A stretch of 64,000 nt of DNA from Magnetospirillum sp. XM-1 (GCF_001511835.1 NZ_LN997848.1:2508001-2572000), one strand, 5' to 3'. Positions 45,210 through 56,011 are shown, counted from the first letter of the stretch. Translations and numbers: made by a program. The notes: a model not told the origin generated them from the sequence alone.

Positions 45210-47921
45210 ATGCTCCCAGATCCGTTCGGCGCGTTGCGCAATCTTTCGCTCGGCCATGAAAGGCTTTCCCGCTATTACGCCTTGGCCGCCCTGGATGCCG
45301 TGACCGATGGTCCGGTGTCGCGCCTGCCGGTATCCATCCGCATCGTGCTGGAATCCGTGCTGCGCAATTGCGACGGCAAGCGAATCACCGAGGAGCACGT
45401 CCGTCAGTTGGCCAATTGGCGCCCCGACGCGCCGCGCACCCAGGAAATTCCCTTCGTCGTCGCCCGCATCGTGCTGCAGGACTTCACCGGCGTGCCGCTG
45501 CTGTGCGATCTGGCGGCCATGCGTGGCGTGGCCCAGGCCTTCGGCAAGAACCCGAAGATCATCGAGCCGCTTGTTCCGGTCGATCTGGTGGTCGACCATT
45601 CCGTCCAGGTGGACCATTACGGCGAGGCGGATTCACTGGACCTCAACATGCGCCGGGAGTTCCAGCGCAACGCCGAACGCTACCGCTTCATCAAATGGGG
45701 TATGCAGGCCTTCGACACCTTCCGGGTGGTGCCGCCGGGCATCGGCATTGTCCATCAGGTCAATCTGGAATTCCTGGCGCGCGGCGTGCTCGAGAAGGAC
45801 GGCATCACCTATCCCGATACCCTGGTCGGCACAGATTCCCACACCACCATGATCAACGCCCTGGGCGTGGTCGGCTGGGGCGTCGGCGGCATCGAGGCGG
45901 AGGCCGGCATGCTGGGCCAGCCCCTGGTGTTCCTCACCCCCGACGTGGTCGGTGTGCATCTGCACGGACGCCTGCCCGAAGGCGCCACCGCCACCGATCT
46001 GGTGCTGATTCTTACCGAACGTCTGCGCCGCGCCAAGGTGGTGGGCAAGTTCGTCGAGTTCTTCGGCGAAGGCACCCGCTCGCTGGCGGTGCCGGACCGC
46101 GCCACCATCGCCAACATGGCGCCGGAATACGGCGCCACCATGGGCTTCTTCCCGGTGGATGAGGAAACCGTCAGGTATCTGGAGGCCACCGGCCGCACGG
46201 ACAGCGAAATCGAGGTCTTCCGCGCCTATTATTCTGCCCAAGGCCTGTTCGGCATGCCCATGCCGGGTGACATCGATTACAGCGAGGTGATCGAGTTCGA
46301 CCTGGGCTCGGTTCAGCCCTCCATCGCCGGCCCCAAACGGCCACAGGACCGCCTGAACCTTTCCGACATGCGCCGCGCCTTCACCTCCCTGTTCTCCGCC
46401 CCCGCAAAAGACGATGGTTATGGCCGACCGGCCGAGGCGTTGGGCCGGCGCCATCGGGTGGAGACAACGGCCGCCGCCGATATCGGCCATGGCGATGTCC
46501 TGATCGCCGCCATCACGTCGTGCACCAACACCTCCAATCCCGGCGTCATGCTGGCCGCCGGCCTGCTGGCCCGCAAGGCGGTGGCGCTGGGGCTGAAAGT
46601 GGGGCCACGGGTCAAGACCTCCCTGGCTCCGGGTTCGCGGGTGGTCACCGAATACCTGGCCAAGGCCGGGCTGCTGGGAGATCTGGAATCGCTGGGCTTC
46701 GGCGTGGTCGCCTATGGCTGCACGACCTGCATCGGCAATTCGGGCCCGCTGATGCCCGATCTGGAGCAGGCCATCGCTGCCGACGATCTGGTCTGCGCCG
46801 CGGTGCTGTCGGGCAACCGTAATTTTGAGGCCCGCATCCACCCGGCGATCAAGGCCAATTTCCTCATGAGCCCGCCGCTGGTGGTGGCCTTCGCCATCGC
46901 CGGCCGCATCGCCATCGACATGACTCAAGAGCCGTTGGGGACCGGCAAAGACGGCAAACCGGTGATGCTCAAGGACATCTGGCCGAGCGGCCGTGAGGTG
47001 GCCGACGCCCTGCTCGTCGCCACCGATCCCGAGCTCTATCGCCGTCTCTACAGCGATTTCGTCCACGGCAATCCGCTGTGGAACGACATCCCGACCCAAA
47101 CCGGGCCAGCTTATGCCTGGGAGACGTCAACCTATATCGCCGAACCACCGTTCTTCGAACGCTTTTCCCCGCAGCCCGCCGGCGTCGGCGACATCGTCGG
47201 CGCCCGTGCCCTGGCGATTTTCGGGGATTCGGTCACCACCGACCATATCAGCCCGGCCGGCTCCATCGCCGTCTCTTCACCCGCTGGGCAATACCTGCTG
47301 GCCCACGGCGTCGCCGCCGGCGATTTCAACAGCTATGGTGCCCGGAGGGGGAACCACGAGGTGATGATGCGCGGCACTTTCGCCAACGTCCGCATCCGCA
47401 ACCTGATGCTCCCCGCCAAGGTCGACGGATCGCGGGTCGAAGGCGGCCTCACCCTCCATCAGCCCGAAGGCTCGGAGATGCCGATCTTCGATGCGGCAAG
47501 CCGGTATCAGGAGGCGGGCATTCCCTCCATCGTCTTCGCCGGGACCGAGTACGGCACCGGGTCCAGCCGCGACTGGGCGGCAAAAGGGCCGAAGCTGTTG
47601 GGCGTCCGGGCGGTGGTAGCGCAAAGCTTCGAGCGTATCCATCGCTCCAATCTGGTGGGGATGGGGGTGCTTCCGCTGCAGTTCCGGGACGGCGAGTCCG
47701 CGGCGTCTCTGGGGATCGCGGGGGATGAGGAATTCCATGTCCGCGGCCTGAGCGGGGTCTTGCGGCCCAGGCAGGAAGTCGTCTTGGAGATCGTCAACCG
47801 CCAAGGCCGTAGCCGTGCGATCAGCCTGCAATTGAGGGTCGATACCGCCATCGAGCTGGACTATCTCAGCCATGGCGGAATCCTGCCTTATGTGCTTCGT
47901 GACTTGCTGGCGGCGGGTTAG
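45210..47921 (+). CDS. acnA: Aconitate hydratase A
   Basis: This 903-residue member of the AcnA/IRP family carries the cluster-ligand cysteines in SCTNTSNP and [10 protein letters not shown] and the swivel-domain motif [13 protein letters not shown]. It isomerises citrate and isocitrate. Several positions look divergent from housekeeping AcnA (for example the NYKEL-type start is replaced by a [12 protein letters not shown] start), so it may be a second, condition-specific copy; a search of the genome would be needed to say. TTGGAG precedes ATG 45210 by about 7 bases. Divergent from fumC. Confidence 0.94.
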   Translation: MLPDPFGALRNLSLGHERLSRYYALAALDAVTDGPVSRLPVSIRIVLESVLRNCDGKRITEEHVRQLANWRPDAPRTQEIPFVVARIVLQDFTGVPLLCDLAAMRGVAQAFGKNPKIIEPLVPVDLVVDHSVQVDHYGEADSLDLNMRREFQRNAERYRFIKWGMQAFDTFRVVPPGIGIVHQVNLEFLARGVLEKDGITYPDTLVGTDSHTTMINALGVVGWGVGGIEAEAGMLGQPLVFLTPDVVGVHLHGRLPEGATATDLVLILTERLRRAKVVGKFVEFFGEGTRSLAVPDRATIANMAPEYGATMGFFPVDEETVRYLEATGRTDSEIEVFRAYYSAQGLFGMPMPGDIDYSEVIEFDLGSVQPSIAGPKRPQDRLNLSDMRRAFTSLFSAPAKDDGYGRPAEALGRRHRVETTAAADIGHGDVLIAAITSCTNTSNPGVMLAAGLLARKAVALGLKVGPRVKTSLAPGSRVVTEYLAKAGLLGDLESLGFGVVAYGCTTCIGNSGPLMPDLEQAIAADDLVCAAVLSGNRNFEARIHPAIKANFLMSPPLVVAFAIAGRIAIDMTQEPLGTGKDGKPVMLKDIWPSGREVADALLVATDPELYRRLYSDFVHGNPLWNDIPTQTGPAYAWETSTYIAEPPFFERFSPQPAGVGDIVGARALAIFGDSVTTDHISPAGSIAVSSPAGQYLLAHGVAAGDFNSYGARRGNHEVMMRGTFANVRIRNLMLPAKVDGSRVEGGLTLHQPEGSEMPIFDAASRYQEAGIPSIVFAGTEYGTGSSRDWAAKGPKLLGVRAVVAQSFERIHRSNLVGMGVLPLQFRDGESAASLGIAGDEEFHVRGLSGVLRPRQEVVLEIVNRQGRSRAISLQLRVDTAIELDYLSHGGILPYVLRDLLAAG

Positions 47922-48262
47922 TCCGGGCTCGGCAGTGTCGGGACCGGCAAGAAAAAATTGGAATCCGTCAGGGTGATGGCCGAGATGATCCGCGTTTCCC
48001 CCTGTCCATCCAGACATCTGAGGCGGACATGGAGAAGGCCGTCGACGGCGGTCCATATCCGGACGACTTCCCAGACCTTGTCAAACTGGTCCATGGCCTT
48101 TCTGAAACGGTCGCCGAGCCGCAGGGGGGAGACCGGCCGCCCCAGCCGCAGGAACTTGAACAGGGCACGTCCCGCCTTGACGGCCGGTCCCGCATGGCCA
48201 GCCTCCAGCACCATTGGGGCCAGAGGCTGGCCGATCGTCACCCCACGGAATCGGGCTGTCAT
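47918..48262 (-). CDS. Hypothetical protein (114 residues)
   Basis: The mixed alpha/beta sequence shows no signal peptide ([35 protein letters not shown]). Its start overlaps the stop of the upstream 63-residue gene in an ATGA arrangement and its stop overlaps the acnA stop on the other strand. The tight coupling supports both small genes being real. I recognise no family. Confidence 0.6.
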   Translation of the reverse strand: MTARFRGVTIGQPLAPMVLEAGHAGPAVKAGRALFKFLRLGRPVSPLRLGDRFRKAMDQFDKVWEVVRIWTAVDGLLHVRLRCLDGQGETRIISAITLTDSNFFLPVPTLPSPD

Positions 48263-48450
48263 TGGAGCCGCCTTTGCGTCGTGAGGATGAGAGCCTCCAT
48301 GGCGCCCATCTCGATGCCATCGCACGCCATCAGGCAATGGATGATGGGGTCGCGCAGCACATCCTCCAACAGCGGCTCATGGTCGCCGAAAGTCGGCAGA
48401 CTCCCTGGCAATGGCCTGGGCCGCATGAACTTGTTCCACGGATGAGACAT
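48259..48450 (-). CDS. Small hypothetical protein (63 residues)
   Basis: Starts MSHPWNKFMRPRPLPG and contains LRDPIIHCLMACDGI, with a helical C-terminal half. It is co-translated with the following 114-residue gene. The upstream 130 bases (48451-48580) are A+T-rich and lie between this gene and the convergent-side end of the P-type ATPase gene; they may hold its promoter. Function unknown. Confidence 0.55.
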   Translation of the reverse strand: MSHPWNKFMRPRPLPGSLPTFGDHEPLLEDVLRDPIIHCLMACDGIEMGAMEALILTTQRRLQ

Positions 48451-48580
48451 AATTGACACCAGTAGTTGAGGCAACTTCCATTAATCCCAGCCACGCCTAC
48501 ACAACCCGACACAAGGTATGAAAAATGAATAAAATCCAATAAATACAGTACACGATATTATCTATTTTCGCGATTTAATA

Positions 48581-51232
48581 TTATTTATTTTGCAAAACTC
48601 CATGGCGGACGAACAATTTCCTCACCTCTTCCGCCAGCAGCAGCGCGGCGAACAGGCATGCCCGCAGCCAATCGCCCCACATCAGGGGGGCCGTTGCGAA
48701 TAAGATATTGCCCAGCGGCGAATAGACCAGGGCGGTGATCAGAACCCCCTCGAAGGCCAGCCCGGCGGGGATCAGGCGGTTGGTCCGGGGACCCAGCCAG
48801 AACGCCGACCGGTCATGGCTGCGGCAGACGAATAGATTGGCCATCTGCATGATCACCACGGTGGCAAGGCAGGCGGTGGTGGCATGCAGGTACAGCACCG
48901 AATCCGTTGGAAGTTCCTTGCCCCAGAACCAGCCTCCGGCATGGAGGACCGCGAAGAATGCCGCCATGGCGCCCGCCGCCTGCAAGGGGCCGAGGAAACC
49001 GTAGGCGCGGACCAGCAGGGCGGTATCGATCAAGCGTTCGCGGCGGGCGCGAGGCGGGCGATTCATAACGTCGGCCCGGGGCTGCTCCACCGCCAGGGCC
49101 AGGGCCGGCACCATGTCGGTGCCCAAGTCGATGGCCAGGATCTGCGCCACCGTCAAGCCCAGCGGCACGCTGAACACCGCGAACAGCAGGTAGGGCACCA
49201 TCTCGGGAATGTTGGAGGTCAGGATGTAGGTCAAGAACTTGCGGATGTTGTCGAAGACGGCGCGCCCCTCCTCGATGGCGGCGACGATGCTTGCGAAATT
49301 GTCGTCCAGCAGCACCATGTCGGCGGCCTGCCGCGCCATGTCGGTGCCCGACGCTCCCATGGCGATGCCGATATCGGCCTGCTTGAGGGCCGGGGCGTCA
49401 TTGACGCCGTCGCCTGTGACGGCCACCACCTCGCCCTTGGCCTGCAACGCTTCGACGATGCGCCATTTCTGGTCGGCCCGGGTGCGGGCGAAGATGATCT
49501 CCGGGGCGTCCAGCGCCAACTGAAGTTGGGTTTTGGAAATGCGTTGCAGGTGATCGCCGACGATGATGCGCGGACGGTGCCGGGTGACCAGCCCCACCTG
49601 GCGGGCCACCGCCTCGGCGGTGCGGGGATGATCGCCGGTGACCATCACCACCTTGATGCCGGCCACGCGGCAGCGCGCCACCGCGTCGGGAACCTCGGGA
49701 CGCGGCGGATCCTGCAAGCCGACCAGGCCCAACAGCACCAACTCGTTCTCCCATTCCTCCTTGGCGGTACCGGGTTCCATCTCCCGGCGAGCCAGGGCCA
49801 GCACCCGCATGCCCGCCTCCGCCATATCGATCTCGGCCTGGGCGAGGGCCTTGCGGTCGGCTTCGGCGATCGTCCGGACGCCGTCGGAGCCGGCGATCCG
49901 GTCGCAAAGCGGCAGCAGCGATTCCAGCGCCCCCTTCACATGCAGCACCGGACCGCTTTCCCCGGAATAAAGCAGCGCCATGCGGCGGCGGGAGGAATCG
50001 AAGGAAATCCCGTCGAGCGGTTCGACGGCGGGCATACCACCTGCCAGGTTCACCAGGGCGATCTCGGTCGGGTCGCCCACCAGCTTCTGGTCCACCACGT
50101 CCAGGGTCTGGCACAGGCCGGCGGTTTCCAGGGCCAGCCTTCCGGCCAGACCGCCCGCGGCGATGGAATCGGCCTCCATCAGACGGCCGGCCATGAAGGC
50201 CCGCCGGGCCTGCATGCGGTTTTCGGTCAAGGTACCGGTCTTGTCGGTGCAGATGACGGTGGTCGAGCCCAGGGTCTCCACCCCGGTCAGCTTGCGGACC
50301 AGCACGTTCTTGCGGGCGAGCCGCCGGCTGGCCATGGCCAGGGCCAGGGTGACGGTGGGCAGCAGCCCCTCGGGCACGTTGGCGACCATCAGCCCGATGG
50401 CGAAGATGGAGGCGTGCCAGATCTCCATGCCGCCGGCCATGCCGATGGCGAAGAACGCCACGCCGCTGCCCGCCGCCATCAGGGTGATGATCCGCGACAG
50501 CCGGATGACCTCCTTTTGCAGCGGCGACGCCTGTTGGCCCGCGGTCTGGGTCAGGTGGGCGATGGCGCCAAGCATGGTGCGCATGCCGGTAGCGAAGACC
50601 ACCGCCTCGGCCTCACCGGAAGCGATATCGGCTCCGGTCGGCAGAACGTTGCGGGCCTCGCCCGGCTCCGCCGAAGAATCAGGTTCGGAATCGCGGACCA
50701 CCGGCACGGATTCCCCGGTGATGGAGGCCAGGTTGACCTGAACGCCCATGGAGCGGACCACGCGGCAATCGGCCGGAACCGCGTTGCCCTCCTCCAACAC
50801 CACCACGTCGCCCGGCACCAGTTCGGTGACCGCGACCTCGACCAGTTCACCGCCGCGCCGGACCTTGACCTTGAGCGGCAGCAGCAGGATCAGGGATTCC
50901 AGGGCGCGCTCGCTGCGGTATTCCTGCCAGAAGGAAAAGCCGCCGTTGATGACGATCACCAGCACGATGGCGATGGCCAGGGTTCCCATGCCCTGGCCGG
51001 GCTGCCGGGTCTCGGCGAACAGGGCCATGCCCGCCGCCAGCCACAGTACCACCGCGAACAGATGGGTGAACTGGCGGGCGAAGCGCAACGGCAGGGGGTC
51101 CGAAACGATCCGCTCCACCTGGTTGACGCCGAACTCCGCCAGACGCCGCGCGACCTCTGCGGCGGAAAGGCCCTCCGACGAGGTGCCCAGGGCCTCGTAA
51201 ACCGCTTCGGCCGGCAGGTCCTGGATGCGCAT
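48581..51232 (-). CDS. P-type cation ATPase (P2-type, Ca2+/Na+/K+-ATPase-like)
   Basis: This 883-residue pump has an N-terminal cation_ATPase_N region (EALGTSSEGLSAAEVARRL), the actuator TGES motif, the phosphorylation site CTDKTGTLTENRM near residue 330, the hinge TGDGVNDAPALKQADIGIAMG and about ten membrane helices. The ion-site helix reads ANVPEGLLPTVTLALA, closest to the Na+/K+-ATPase-like P2C branch rather than SERCA. The transported ion cannot be decided by eye. It is the last gene of a minus-strand group with the CheB-CheR protein (22-base gap) and a PAS kinase, which suggests signal-dependent ion transport. Confidence 0.9.
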   Translation of the reverse strand: MRIQDLPAEAVYEALGTSSEGLSAAEVARRLAEFGVNQVERIVSDPLPLRFARQFTHLFAVVLWLAAGMALFAETRQPGQGMGTLAIAIVLVIVINGGFSFWQEYRSERALESLILLLPLKVKVRRGGELVEVAVTELVPGDVVVLEEGNAVPADCRVVRSMGVQVNLASITGESVPVVRDSEPDSSAEPGEARNVLPTGADIASGEAEAVVFATGMRTMLGAIAHLTQTAGQQASPLQKEVIRLSRIITLMAAGSGVAFFAIGMAGGMEIWHASIFAIGLMVANVPEGLLPTVTLALAMASRRLARKNVLVRKLTGVETLGSTTVICTDKTGTLTENRMQARRAFMAGRLMEADSIAAGGLAGRLALETAGLCQTLDVVDQKLVGDPTEIALVNLAGGMPAVEPLDGISFDSSRRRMALLYSGESGPVLHVKGALESLLPLCDRIAGSDGVRTIAEADRKALAQAEIDMAEAGMRVLALARREMEPGTAKEEWENELVLLGLVGLQDPPRPEVPDAVARCRVAGIKVVMVTGDHPRTAEAVARQVGLVTRHRPRIIVGDHLQRISKTQLQLALDAPEIIFARTRADQKWRIVEALQAKGEVVAVTGDGVNDAPALKQADIGIAMGASGTDMARQAADMVLLDDNFASIVAAIEEGRAVFDNIRKFLTYILTSNIPEMVPYLLFAVFSVPLGLTVAQILAIDLGTDMVPALALAVEQPRADVMNRPPRARRERLIDTALLVRAYGFLGPLQAAGAMAAFFAVLHAGGWFWGKELPTDSVLYLHATTACLATVVIMQMANLFVCRSHDRSAFWLGPRTNRLIPAGLAFEGVLITALVYSPLGNILFATAPLMWGDWLRACLFAALLLAEEVRKLFVRHGVLQNK

Positions 51233-51254
51233 GGCCTATCCTTTCCGCAGGCGG

Positions 51255-54128
51255 TTATCCGGCGGCGTTCTCCTCGAACGTCAGCAGGATCAGCGGCTTG
51301 CCGCTGGTCTTGCAGACGATCTGCCGGCCGCTCAGCCGCATCTTGTAGTGATCCAGCAAGAAGCCGTCGAAGCTCTGCCGGTTGGGCAGGATGGTTTCGA
51401 GCTGGTCCCGCAGGGCCGGGGTGTCCCAGGTGTTGTGCCCCAGGGCGTAGACCGACCGCCCCCGCGTCTCCGCCGGCGAGACGTTGAATCCGCGATAGAA
51501 CGAATTGCTGGCGAAGATGACGGTGAAGGCGCCGTCCAACACCAGCAGGGGCTTGTCCACCGCATCGACGATGCTATCGGCGATGTCGCGGCCCTCCTGC
51601 TCGGCCTGTTCGGCGGCGACCCGGGCGCTGACATTGGAAAAGGTGATCACCACGCCGTCGATGACGTTGTCCAGGGTGCGGTAGGGCTGGATACGGGTGA
51701 GATACCAGTCGCCGCCGATGGTGCGCACCTCCCGTTCAAAGGGGATCAGGGAGTCGATCACCTTCTGCGCCTGGGCCAGCAAATCGTCGCCGTCCAGGTC
51801 GGATTTGATGTCGCCCAAGGGGCGCCCCACGTCGGTGGTGACCAGACGGTAAACCTTGGCCGCCTCGCGCGTGAAGCGGCGGATGGCCAGGCGGTCGTCG
51901 AGGAAGATGGTGCCGACATTGATGTTGTCGAGCAGGTTCTTCATGTCGTTTTGCATGCCGGCCAGTTGCTCGATCTTGGCCTGCAGCTCGGCGTTGACGG
52001 TGATCAGCTCTTCGTTGACCGACTGCAGCTCCTCCTTGGAGGTTTCCAATTCCTCGTTGGTGGATTGCAGTTCCTCGTTGGTGGATTGCAGCTCCTCGTT
52101 GGCGGATTTCAGCTCCTCGTTGGAGGATTGCTGTTCCTCGATAGTGGCCTGGAGGTTTTCCCTGGTGTAGGCCAGATCGCGCTCCAGTTCCTCGATGCGC
52201 TCGCGGTCGGCGGAGCCGGGGGCGCGGCGACGGCGCGCCGGCTTTCCGGGATCAGAGACCGGCAGATCCTGGAAGCTGATCAGCACCAGCCCCAGACCGG
52301 GCTCGGGATCCGGCAGCGGCCTGACGCCCAGCCGGACGCGGCGGACCTCCTCGCCGACCAGGAACGACACCTCCCGCTCCAGGGTCGGCGTGCCGTGGCT
52401 GACCGCCTGGCCCAGTGCGCTCCGCAGTTCGAGCTGCAAGCCTTCATGGGCCATCTCCACGGCGTTCAGCGTCGCCTGTCCGGGCGGGGGGCGCAGATAG
52501 CGGCTGGTGTCGCCATGGACATAGAGAATGTCACCCTTGCTGTCGGTCATCACCGAGACCGGGGCGAAGGACTGGACCAGCGCCCGGCGGGTCATTTCGG
52601 CGATGTTGCTGTCCTTGGTCTTGGTCATCACTTCCACGGGGGGGCTGCGGGTGGCGTCGGTGGTCCAGGCGAGACCGCTGGCCATCATCGCCCGGGTCGA
52701 GACGAGGGATGGAGCTGTCCGGTAGAACTTCCACTTTCGGTTCAAGGGCGAAAACAGCTCGGTATGGCCGCCTATGCTCTCGGACGGCGACAGGAACAGC
52801 ACGCCGCCGGGCCTGAGCGCGTAGTGAAAGGCGGGGATCAGGCGGCCTTGCAGGTCGGCTTCCAGATAGATCATCAGGTTACGGCAACTGACCAGATCCA
52901 TCCGGGTGAAAGGCGGGTCCTTGATGACGTTCTGGATGGCGAACACCACCATCTCGCGGATGTCCTTCCTCACCCGGTAGCCGTTCTCCTCCTTGACGAA
53001 GAAGCGGCGCAGCCGTTCGGGCGAGACGTCCTGGGTAATGTTGACGGGGTAAAAGCCCGTGCGCGCCGTGGCGATGGCGTCGTCGTCGAGATCGGTGCTG
53101 TAGATCTGAGCCTTCAGTTCACGACCGGATTCCTCCATGACCTCGCGCAGGACCATGGCGATGGAATAGGCCTCCTCGCCGGTGGCACAGCCGGCGACCC
53201 ATAGCCGGGCCACGTAATCGTCGGGCTTGCCGGCCAGGATCTGCGGCAGGATGTCCTTTTTCAGGATGGCGAAGGCTTCGGGGTCGCGGAAGAAGCTGGT
53301 GACGTTGATCAGCAACTCCTTGAACAGGGTCTGGATCTCGGCGGGATGCGCCTTGAGATAACGGGCATAAACCTCAATGTCCTCGATATCGTGCTGGGCC
53401 ATGCGCCGCTCGATGCGCCGGCCGATGGTGCTTTTCTTGTAGCCGGAAAAGTCGTGCCCGGTACCCGAGCGCAGCAGCATCATGATCCTGTTCATGCCGC
53501 CGATGGTCGCCGGGGCAGACGAAATCTCGGCATGGTGGCGACGATTGGCCTGCAAGATGGCGGGCATCCGCTCGGGCGCCAGCACATGGGTGGCGAAGCC
53601 GGCCTGAATGGCGCTGAGCGGCATGCCGTCGTATTGGGCGGTGGCCGGGTCCTGCACCAGGCTGATGCCGCCGGCCCCCAGAATGGAGCGCAGGCCCAGG
53701 GTGCCGTCCGAGCCGGTGCCCGACAGGACGATGCCGATGGCGTGTTCGCCCCGATCCTCGGCCAGCGAACGCAGGAAGGCGTCGATGGGCATGCGCTGGC
53801 CGCGCGGCTGTTCCGGCAGGCTCAGTTGCAGGCGCCCCTGCAACAGGGTCATGTCGCGATTGGGCGGGATGACGTGGACCCGGTTGGCCTCCACCTTCAT
53901 CTGGTCGGCGGCCTCGACCACCGGCATGGCGGTGGTCCGCTGCAGAATCTCGGTCAGGATGCTGGTGTGGCTGGGGTCGAGATGGGAGACCAGAACGAAG
54001 CCCATGCCGGTATCGGCCGGCAAATTGCGAAAGAAGGCCTCGAACGCCTCCAGGCCGCCGGCCGACCCCCCCAGACCGACAATGGACAGTTCGGCCGCGG
54101 GGGGCTGAGGCAAGGTCTTGCTCGTCAC
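51255..54128 (-). CDS. CheB-CheR fusion protein with coiled coil and PAS domains
   Basis: This 957-residue protein has, in order: a CheB-type methylesterase (residues about 15-195, nucleophile in GLGGSAGG, His in SHLDPSH, Asp in GTGSDGTLG), a CheR-type methyltransferase (about 215-480; LLINVTSFFRDPEAF, AGCATGEEAYS), and a long heptad-repeat coiled coil (about 640-720). Two PAS-like domains (about 735-950) complete it. Unlike many homologues it has no C-terminal histidine kinase, but a separate PAS kinase gene lies 51 bases upstream and may supply it. No CheA/CheW genes are present, so chemotaxis proper is unlikely; these hybrids act in stress or envelope signalling. Confidence 0.92.
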   Translation of the reverse strand: MTSKTLPQPPAAELSIVGLGGSAGGLEAFEAFFRNLPADTGMGFVLVSHLDPSHTSILTEILQRTTAMPVVEAADQMKVEANRVHVIPPNRDMTLLQGRLQLSLPEQPRGQRMPIDAFLRSLAEDRGEHAIGIVLSGTGSDGTLGLRSILGAGGISLVQDPATAQYDGMPLSAIQAGFATHVLAPERMPAILQANRRHHAEISSAPATIGGMNRIMMLLRSGTGHDFSGYKKSTIGRRIERRMAQHDIEDIEVYARYLKAHPAEIQTLFKELLINVTSFFRDPEAFAILKKDILPQILAGKPDDYVARLWVAGCATGEEAYSIAMVLREVMEESGRELKAQIYSTDLDDDAIATARTGFYPVNITQDVSPERLRRFFVKEENGYRVRKDIREMVVFAIQNVIKDPPFTRMDLVSCRNLMIYLEADLQGRLIPAFHYALRPGGVLFLSPSESIGGHTELFSPLNRKWKFYRTAPSLVSTRAMMASGLAWTTDATRSPPVEVMTKTKDSNIAEMTRRALVQSFAPVSVMTDSKGDILYVHGDTSRYLRPPPGQATLNAVEMAHEGLQLELRSALGQAVSHGTPTLEREVSFLVGEEVRRVRLGVRPLPDPEPGLGLVLISFQDLPVSDPGKPARRRRAPGSADRERIEELERDLAYTRENLQATIEEQQSSNEELKSANEELQSTNEELQSTNEELETSKEELQSVNEELITVNAELQAKIEQLAGMQNDMKNLLDNINVGTIFLDDRLAIRRFTREAAKVYRLVTTDVGRPLGDIKSDLDGDDLLAQAQKVIDSLIPFEREVRTIGGDWYLTRIQPYRTLDNVIDGVVITFSNVSARVAAEQAEQEGRDIADSIVDAVDKPLLVLDGAFTVIFASNSFYRGFNVSPAETRGRSVYALGHNTWDTPALRDQLETILPNRQSFDGFLLDHYKMRLSGRQIVCKTSGKPLILLTFEENAAG
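52030..52134. repeat. Five tandem 21-base repeats encoding coiled-coil heptads
   Basis: Period-21 repeats inside the CheB-CheR gene, units beginning at 52030, 52051, 52072, 52093 and 52114. Each encodes a heptad of the NEELQST type. The units at 52051 and 52072 are almost identical, so copy number could vary by slippage. Confidence 0.8.
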
Positions 54129-54179
54129 CGGAAATACTCCTGAGCCCTGGCGGGATTGCGTGCCCTTGGCGCAGGTGCG

Positions 54180-55397
54180 TCAGGGGTCCGGTGCCGTGAA
54201 GAAAAACGTGCTGCCCGCCCCGGGGGTCGATTCCACCCAGATGCGACCGCCATGATGTTCGACGATCTTCTTGCAGACGGCAAGGCCGATACCGGTGCCT
54301 CCGTACCGGTCGCGGGTATGGAGGCGGCGAAAAACGGCGAATATCTGCTCGAAATAGGCCGGGTCGATTCCGATGCCGTTGTCGCTGACGGAAAACTCCC
54401 ATTGATGCCCGTCGCGGCGGGCGGTGACGGTGACCTTGGGCGGTCGGCCCGGGTCGTGATACTTAAGGGCGTTACCGATCAGGTTTTGCATCAGCCGGAC
54501 GAACTGGTGGCGATCGTAGACGATCTCCGGCAGACCGGCATGACCGATCTCGGCGGCGGATTCCGCGATGGCCTGGGATAGGCTGAACTTGGCGTCCTCC
54601 ACCGCCTTGCCGCTGTCGAACGGCTCCCGCTCTCCTCCCATGCGGTCGACCCGCGAGAATTCCAGCAGGTCGGTGATCATGGCCTGCATCCTGGCGCCGG
54701 CATCGACCATAAAACCGATGAAGGTATGGGCGTCGTCGTCCAGTCGGTCCTGGTACTTCTTTTCCAGCAGTTGGCCATAGCTGACCACCATGCGCAGCGG
54801 TTCCTGCAAGTCGTGGGAGGCCACGTAGGCGAATTGCTCGAGGTCCCGGTTCGAGGCTCGCAGTCTCTCGTTAGCCCGCAGCAGCGCCTCGCGGGTATCG
54901 GCCAGTTCCGTCTCGGCACGCTTGCGCGCGGTGATATCGGTCAGAGCGACGCGCAGGACCGGGGCAGCATCCTGTTCCTGCAACTGGCAATCGAGATGGA
55001 CGCTGAAGTTGCTGCCGTCCGCCCGCAGAAGGGCAAGCTCGCATTCGTGCCGGCCTGAATGGTTGAGGGCATGCGCCAGATGCCGATGCCAGCGGTCATG
55101 GTCGGCGCCAGCGACGAAGGCGTCGAAGCGCTGGGCAATCACCCCGGCGCGCTCCACTCCCAGCAAGGCCGCGCCGGTCAGATTGATCTGGGTAATTACG
55201 CCGACACGGGACAGGATCAGATAGCCGACCGGAGCGAATTCAAAGAGATCGACATAGCGGTCGCGGGATTCTTCCAGGGCCAGTTGGGCCCGCCGCAATT
55301 CGTCGTTCTGCATCTCCAGTTCGATCTGGTGGACGCGGAGTTCGTGGAGCAGGTGTTCTGGTGACGGCGGCGTTTCGTCGCCAGGGTTCTGGTTCAT
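54180..55397 (-). CDS. PAS-domain sensor histidine kinase
   Basis: This 405-residue soluble kinase has an N-terminal helical module HELRVHQIELEMQNDELRRAQ, a PAS domain (about 45-165), a HisKA dimerisation helix with FAYVASHDLQEPL and an ATPase domain (NLIGNALKYHD, DNGIGIDPAYFEQIF, GTGIGLAVCKKIVEHHGG). It belongs to the phytochrome-like/cyanobacterial type that often partners CheB-CheR hybrids. ATG 55397 follows AAAGGGG. The same N-terminal module occurs in the kinase at 62352-63959. No response regulator is adjacent. Confidence 0.9.
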   Translation of the reverse strand: MNQNPGDETPPSPEHLLHELRVHQIELEMQNDELRRAQLALEESRDRYVDLFEFAPVGYLILSRVGVITQINLTGAALLGVERAGVIAQRFDAFVAGADHDRWHRHLAHALNHSGRHECELALLRADGSNFSVHLDCQLQEQDAAPVLRVALTDITARKRAETELADTREALLRANERLRASNRDLEQFAYVASHDLQEPLRMVVSYGQLLEKKYQDRLDDDAHTFIGFMVDAGARMQAMITDLLEFSRVDRMGGEREPFDSGKAVEDAKFSLSQAIAESAAEIGHAGLPEIVYDRHQFVRLMQNLIGNALKYHDPGRPPKVTVTARRDGHQWEFSVSDNGIGIDPAYFEQIFAVFRRLHTRDRYGGTGIGLAVCKKIVEHHGGRIWVESTPGAGSTFFFTAPDP

Positions 55398-55465
55398 CAA
55401 AGCCCCTTTCCACCCAAAGACATAGTCTACACGACTTCGTGCCAATGGATTAAAGAGTCTAGCCG

Positions 55466-56011
55466 TTAAGGCGAAATATCCGCCAGAAGTTTATCAATTC
55501 GGGCGTTTGCCAGCTTCCGGGCCGCTTGAATCTTCCGCCTTGCGGCCATGTCCCCCCGCCGCAAGGTCATGGCGGCATCGTCCGCGGCATCCAACACCAC
55601 GCTGGCGGCCAAACTGGATTCGGGGCGGCAAGCTTCGACGCCTCCTCTCAGGGCGTCTAAGGCGAGTCCTGCATCATTCTGGGTCTTCAAGGACACTCCA
55701 ACTGCCAGGATATGGATTTGCTCCAAGGTGGCATTGCCGGCGGCCTCCAATTTGTCGGCTCCCGCATCCGCTTCAAGGCGAAGAATCTGATCAAGGGGAG
55801 GCGCGGCTGTGGCGGCAATGGTCCACAACCTCTCCTTAATGGCCTGCGTCCCGGCCGACAGATGCGTGCAGGCCATGGAGCAGAGGGCCCCGATACGCTC
55901 GACGGTGGCATCCACATCATCGTTAAAGTCTGAGGCCAGCAGATGAGCCATGGCGATGCGACCCTGCGCGTTCCCGGCAATCGGCTTGAGGTCCGGAGGG
56001 GAATTGGGCAT
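55466..56011 (-). CDS. Helical hypothetical protein, first gene of the signalling operon
   Basis: This 181-residue protein is predicted almost wholly alpha-helical (MAHLLASDFNDDVDATVERIGALCSM, LEQIHILAVGVSLKTQND, RRKIQAARKLANARIDKLLADI). It has neither signal peptide nor membrane segment. ATG 56011 is selected by GGAG 6-7 bases upstream. Lying 68 bases upstream of the PAS kinase on the same strand, it may be a soluble signalling accessory. No recognised family. Confidence 0.62.
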   Translation of the reverse strand: MPNSPPDLKPIAGNAQGRIAMAHLLASDFNDDVDATVERIGALCSMACTHLSAGTQAIKERLWTIAATAAPPLDQILRLEADAGADKLEAAGNATLEQIHILAVGVSLKTQNDAGLALDALRGGVEACRPESSLAASVVLDAADDAAMTLRRGDMAARRKIQAARKLANARIDKLLADISP

